Part shown: piece by piece, positions 6,757-8,794 of the stretch
Position numbering within the stretch: position 1 is the first letter of the stretch
Layout: each line of letters opens with the position of its first letter
Assembly (NCBI GenBank): GCA_964652235.1
Contig: CAZZDK010000035.1
Span: 1 to 8,794 of the forward strand
Length of the DNA: 8,794 bases
Reading direction: 5' to 3'
Source of the DNA: CAZZDK01 sp964652235
GTDB lineage: Bacteria > Pseudomonadota > Alphaproteobacteria > UBA9219
Notes under the pieces: generated by a model
Told to the model about the DNA's origin: nothing
What the model saw: the letters and a program-made list of their open reading frames with translations, nothing else
Databases searched by the model: none
Position numbers and translations under genes: made by a program

Positions 6757-6968
6757 GGCCAATGAAGGAGCGAAGCGAGACTCGCCAGGGTTACGAGAGG
6801 CAGGCGAGGCACGGAAACCGGGTGATGTCAAAAAGCGGCGCCGTTCAGGCGTTGCTCAAGTGTAAAGGGGGGGCGTAATTAACCCCTTGTTAAGCGCTTA
6901 GCCGGAAGATGGGGATTAAGGACCTCGTCCGATGGTTTTAATAAGCAAGCCGTTGAAAAAAGGCGGTT

Positions 6969-6977
6969 TGCTATGGT
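6969..6977 (+). promoter_or_regulatory. Possible extended -10 element upstream of dotP
   Basis: TGCTATGGT matches an extended -10 pattern (TGnTATAAT with two mismatches). TTGAAA at 6953-6958 is only 13 bases upstream of TATGGT, too close for a normal -35. If active it would give a leader of roughly 80 bases before dotP. Confidence 0.2.
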
Positions 6978-7051
6978 AGGAGTCAGGGGTGAGGTCCGGG
7001 AAATTTCGGGGCGGCGCGCCTTGATAAAGCGAAGCGTAACTTTTTTAAACC

Positions 7052-7057
7052 AGGAGG
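7052..7057 (+). promoter_or_regulatory. Ribosome binding site for dotP
   Basis: AGGAGG lies 5 bases before ATG 7063. It decides the start against the in-frame ATG 6973, which would add 30 residues in front of an otherwise ordinary signal peptide. Confidence 0.85.
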
Positions 7058-7062
7058 AAACC

Positions 7063-7443
7063 ATGAAAGCGAAGTTGTTCAACGAAATCTTCAAATGGGG
7101 CGTCCTGTCGTCCATCGTGGCGGTCGCGATGCCGGACATGGCGTTCGCCCAGGAAGACGTCAAGGCGTTGATCGAGAACGTTGCGCAGAAGCAATTGCCC
7201 GTTCTGCCGTACATCCTGAGCGCCGTCTGCTATGTCGGCGGTTCGTTCATGATCGTCAGCGGCGCCCTCTCGCTCAAGAAGCACGCGGAAAACCCGACCT
7301 CCGAACCGATGGGCAAGGGCATCGCGCGTCTCTTGACCGGCGGCGTGATCACGGCGGTTCCTCCCCTTACGAGCGTGATTCAGAAATCGACTTCGCTCTC
7401 GGGCCGGGAAGCCGAATTTATGAAGTTTAACCCGACATTCTAA
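7063..7443 (+). CDS. dotP: DotP/IcmD, small type IVB secretion inner membrane protein
   Basis: A 126-residue protein, near the usual IcmD/DotP length (about 132). It has a signal peptide (KAKLFNEIFKWGVLSSIVAVAMPDMAFA|QED, cleavage near residue 29). Two hydrophobic helices follow, at about 48-70 (VLPYILSAVCYVGGSFMIVSG) and 85-102, separated by LKKHAENPTSEPMGKG. This hairpin with a central K-K-H-x-E-N-P turn is the IcmD pattern. In Legionella and IncI plasmids (TraR) the family is an inner membrane component of the apparatus with unclear biochemical role. The first unit of the dotE product is strikingly similar. The gene follows dotE as in Legionella, but after a 306-base leader, and is 8 bases before dotN, so these two are co-transcribed. 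Confidence 0.85.
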   Translation: MKAKLFNEIFKWGVLSSIVAVAMPDMAFAQEDVKALIENVAQKQLPVLPYILSAVCYVGGSFMIVSGALSLKKHAENPTSEPMGKGIARLLTGGVITAVPPLTSVIQKSTSLSGREAEFMKFNPTF

Positions 7444-7451
7444 GAAGCCTC

Positions 7452-8141
7452 GTGTCTTTTCTTCCTGTCTCTCTCGGCGTCAGGCGCTTGCCTGACGCCG
7501 GAGGGTCGGCTCTTTTGAGCCGTTCGCTTACCAAGGAACAAGCCGAAAGAGTTTTACACCGCGACGGATTCGCCTGTCGCTGTTGCGGTTTCACGTCCAG
7601 AAAATTCCAGCGTGTCATTCCCTGGGCGGCCTCTGCCGAGGAAGGCGAAGGCGGCTTTATCACGGTCTGCACGTTTTGCGAATCCTGCCAAGAGCTGGAT
7701 CGCGCGGGCCTTGCCGGCACGGGGACGCTCATTTGGCTGCCGGAGATGAGTCAGGCGGAACTCAACCATCTTGCCCGGGCGATTTACGTCGCTCGCGCGA
7801 CCAGCGACCCCTTGGCCGCCGCCGCTTCACGGGCTTTGGAGATCCTGCTCGGCCGCCGCACAGAGGCGAAAAAGCGCCTAGGGACGGACGACCCCCTTCT
7901 GCTCGCGACGGCCCTTCAAGAAAACGTGGACGAAAAAACCTATGCAGCGCGGGCGGCCAAGCTGGAAGGCGTGCGGTTTCTTCCTGCGGATCGCTTTTTC
8001 GTCAAAAGACCGGGCGGCGACGTTGACATCTTTCCTCAAATGCTCGTCTATTGGACGTCGCCCGAGGGCCCGTTTGGGACCAAGCCGGTTTCCGAATGGA
8101 CGTCTTTGTTTGATCGCGTTCGGGAGAATGTCAAAGCGTAG
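7452..8141 (+). CDS. dotN: DotN/IcmJ, zinc-binding subunit of the type IV coupling complex
   Basis: DotN/IcmJ is a cytoplasmic protein with an HNH-like zinc fold. In Legionella it binds the DotL ATPase tail and, with DotM, IcmS, IcmW and LvgA, forms the coupling complex that receives effectors. This 229-residue product has the hallmark cysteines: RDGFACRCCGF (C42, C44, C45) and TVCTFCESCQ (C73, C76, C79), separated by FQRVIPWA. This layout matches the QFCGF...CFCAQC pattern I recall from Legionella IcmJ (about 208 residues). The arrangement fits one zinc site from C42/C45 and C73/C76; C79 is also conserved in the pattern. The start is GTG 7452, eight bases after the dotP stop, with only a weak AAGAAG ribosome site, which suggests translational coupling. 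The later part (EMSQAELNHLARAIYVA, 97-113) is the expected helical continuation. Confidence 0.92.
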   Translation: MSFLPVSLGVRRLPDAGGSALLSRSLTKEQAERVLHRDGFACRCCGFTSRKFQRVIPWAASAEEGEGGFITVCTFCESCQELDRAGLAGTGTLIWLPEMSQAELNHLARAIYVARATSDPLAAAASRALEILLGRRTEAKKRLGTDDPLLLATALQENVDEKTYAARAAKLEGVRFLPADRFFVKRPGGDVDIFPQMLVYWTSPEGPFGTKPVSEWTSLFDRVRENVKA

Positions 8142-8161
8142 TTTTTTCCCGCGTCCGGGTC

Positions 8162-8794
8162 ATGTCCGTCCATCCTTTCATCCGCTCTCTCGCGCACCGG
8201 AATTTCCGGCTTTTTTTCTTTTCGCAGAGCGTTTCATTGATCGGCAGCTGGATGCAGCACACGGCCGTGTCCTGGCTTGTCTATGAGCTGACAGGCTCTT
8301 CCTTTCTGCTCGGCGCGACTTTGTTTCTTGGGCAAATCCCCTGTCTTTTCCTTTCGCCTTTCGTCGGCGTTCTGACGGATCGTTGGGACAGGCGGCGCGT
8401 GCTTTACATAACCCAGGCCCTGGCGGCGCTTCAGGCCTTCGCGCTCGCGGCTTTGGCTTTTTCCGGTTCGGCGGAAGTTTGGCATCTTATGGCCCTAAGC
8501 CTGGCCTTGGGCATAGGATTCGCTTTCGATATGCCCGCGCGGCAGGCTTTTCTGACCGAGATGGTGACTGAACCCAAAGACTTGCCCAACGCGATCGCGA
8601 TGGGCGCGACGATGTTCAACGGGGCGCGGTTTATCGGCCCGGCGCTGGCGGGCCTTGTGCTGGCGGAATTCTCGGCGGGGATGTGTTTTCTCCTGAACGG
8701 GCTCAGCTTTCTGCCCGTCTTTCTCGCGCTGGCCGCCTTGCAGGGGCGGGAGGGGCGCTGCTTGTCGCAATCGGTGACGGTGACGACGCTGCTT
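8162..8794 (+). CDS. MFS transporter, drug/siderophore exporter type (partial, runs off the right edge)
   Basis: At least 211 residues of a major facilitator superfamily exporter of the MFS_3 (EntS-like) group, open to the window end with no stop. The N-terminus HRNFRLFFFSQSVSLIGSWM and WLVYELTGSS are typical of the group. GVLTDRWDRRRVLY is the MFS motif A between helices 2 and 3, and FDMPARQAFLTEMV, followed by NAIAMGATMFNGARFIGPALAG, is the conserved helix 4-5 region. About six membrane helices are seen, half of the usual 12. Family members export drugs, siderophores or metabolites by proton antiport; the substrate cannot be inferred. ATG 8162 is 20 bases after the dotN stop with a weak GGGT ribosome site. 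It is not a known Dot/Icm part; it occupies the place of icmB/dotO in Legionella. Confidence 0.88.
   Translation, partial: MSVHPFIRSLAHRNFRLFFFSQSVSLIGSWMQHTAVSWLVYELTGSSFLLGATLFLGQIPCLFLSPFVGVLTDRWDRRRVLYITQALAALQAFALAALAFSGSAEVWHLMALSLALGIGFAFDMPARQAFLTEMVTEPKDLPNAIAMGATMFNGARFIGPALAGLVLAEFSAGMCFLLNGLSFLPVFLALAALQGREGRCLSQSVTVTTLL

Larger units (their letters stand above)
6757..7062 (+). other. 306-base gene-free leader between dotE and dotP
   Basis: No convincing coding frame was found. The first 75 bases (about 6765-6835) are GA-rich, with GAAGCGAGACTCGCC and a 6-bp inverted repeat CTCGCC...GGCGAG (6781-6808), and look like an intergenic repeat. Next come a possible weak hairpin AAGGGG (6865-6870) with CCCCTT (6883-6888) and the perfect 10-base palindrome TAAGCGCTTA (6891-6900). 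GAAATTTC and GGCGCGCC palindromes also occur near 7000-7020. The 3' end carries the dotP ribosome site. There is no T-tract terminator for dotE, so read-through from dotE into dotP is possible. Confidence 0.5.

Noticed and set aside
7021..7049. TTGATA-17-TTTAAA promoter just before dotP
   Set aside because: The spacing is good, but transcription would start at about 7056, inside the ribosome site, which would make the strong AGGAGG useless.
6973..7062. A longer DotP starting at ATG 6973
   Set aside because: The extra 30 residues are charged and lie in front of a normal signal peptide, and the strong AGGAGG sits before ATG 7063.

Overview
The window holds most of the core of a Dot/Icm-type (type IVB) secretion system, all on the + strand. 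The genes follow the order of Legionella icm region II, icmM-L-K-E-G-C-D-J. Here the order is: an IcmL/DotI-like paralog in the icmM/dotJ slot (about 83-475, with a disturbed 5' end), dotI/icmL (491-1249), dotH/icmK (1418-2623), dotG/icmE (2616-4178), dotF/icmG (4310-5623), dotE/icmC (5788-6756), dotP/icmD (7063-7443) and dotN/icmJ (7452-8141). A major facilitator superfamily transporter starts at 8162 and runs off the right edge, where icmB/dotO would come next in Legionella. No tRNA, rRNA, CRISPR array or insertion sequence was seen.

The genes fit together as one machine. DotH is the secreted outer-membrane-associated core protein and DotG is the VirB10-like protein that spans the envelope. 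DotF and the two DotI-family proteins are single-pass inner membrane proteins with periplasmic domains. DotE and DotP are small hydrophobic inner membrane components. DotN is the cytoplasmic zinc protein of the DotL coupling complex. All assignments come from sequence motifs recognised by eye plus conserved gene order; no search was run.

The host looks like a proteobacterium of moderately high GC (roughly 55-60% by eye) with strong AGGAGG-type ribosome binding sites and some GTG/TTG starts. The protein sequences differ clearly from Legionella, so an alphaproteobacterium or an uncultured environmental lineage is plausible, but the window does not settle this.

The most interesting departures from the textbook system are: (1) DotE is about 322 residues and looks like a DotP/IcmD-like unit fused in front of a normal IcmC, giving three related membrane-hairpin units; (2) the dotJ-position protein keeps a full periplasmic DotI domain; (3) DotG is compact (520 residues), with a short glutamine-rich coiled coil where Legionella has a long repeat region, plus a Tyr/Ser/Thr/Pro-rich tail; (4) a strong intrinsic terminator splits the locus between dotF and dotE; (5) a 306-base gene-free leader precedes dotP; (6) an MFS gene sits where dotO is expected.
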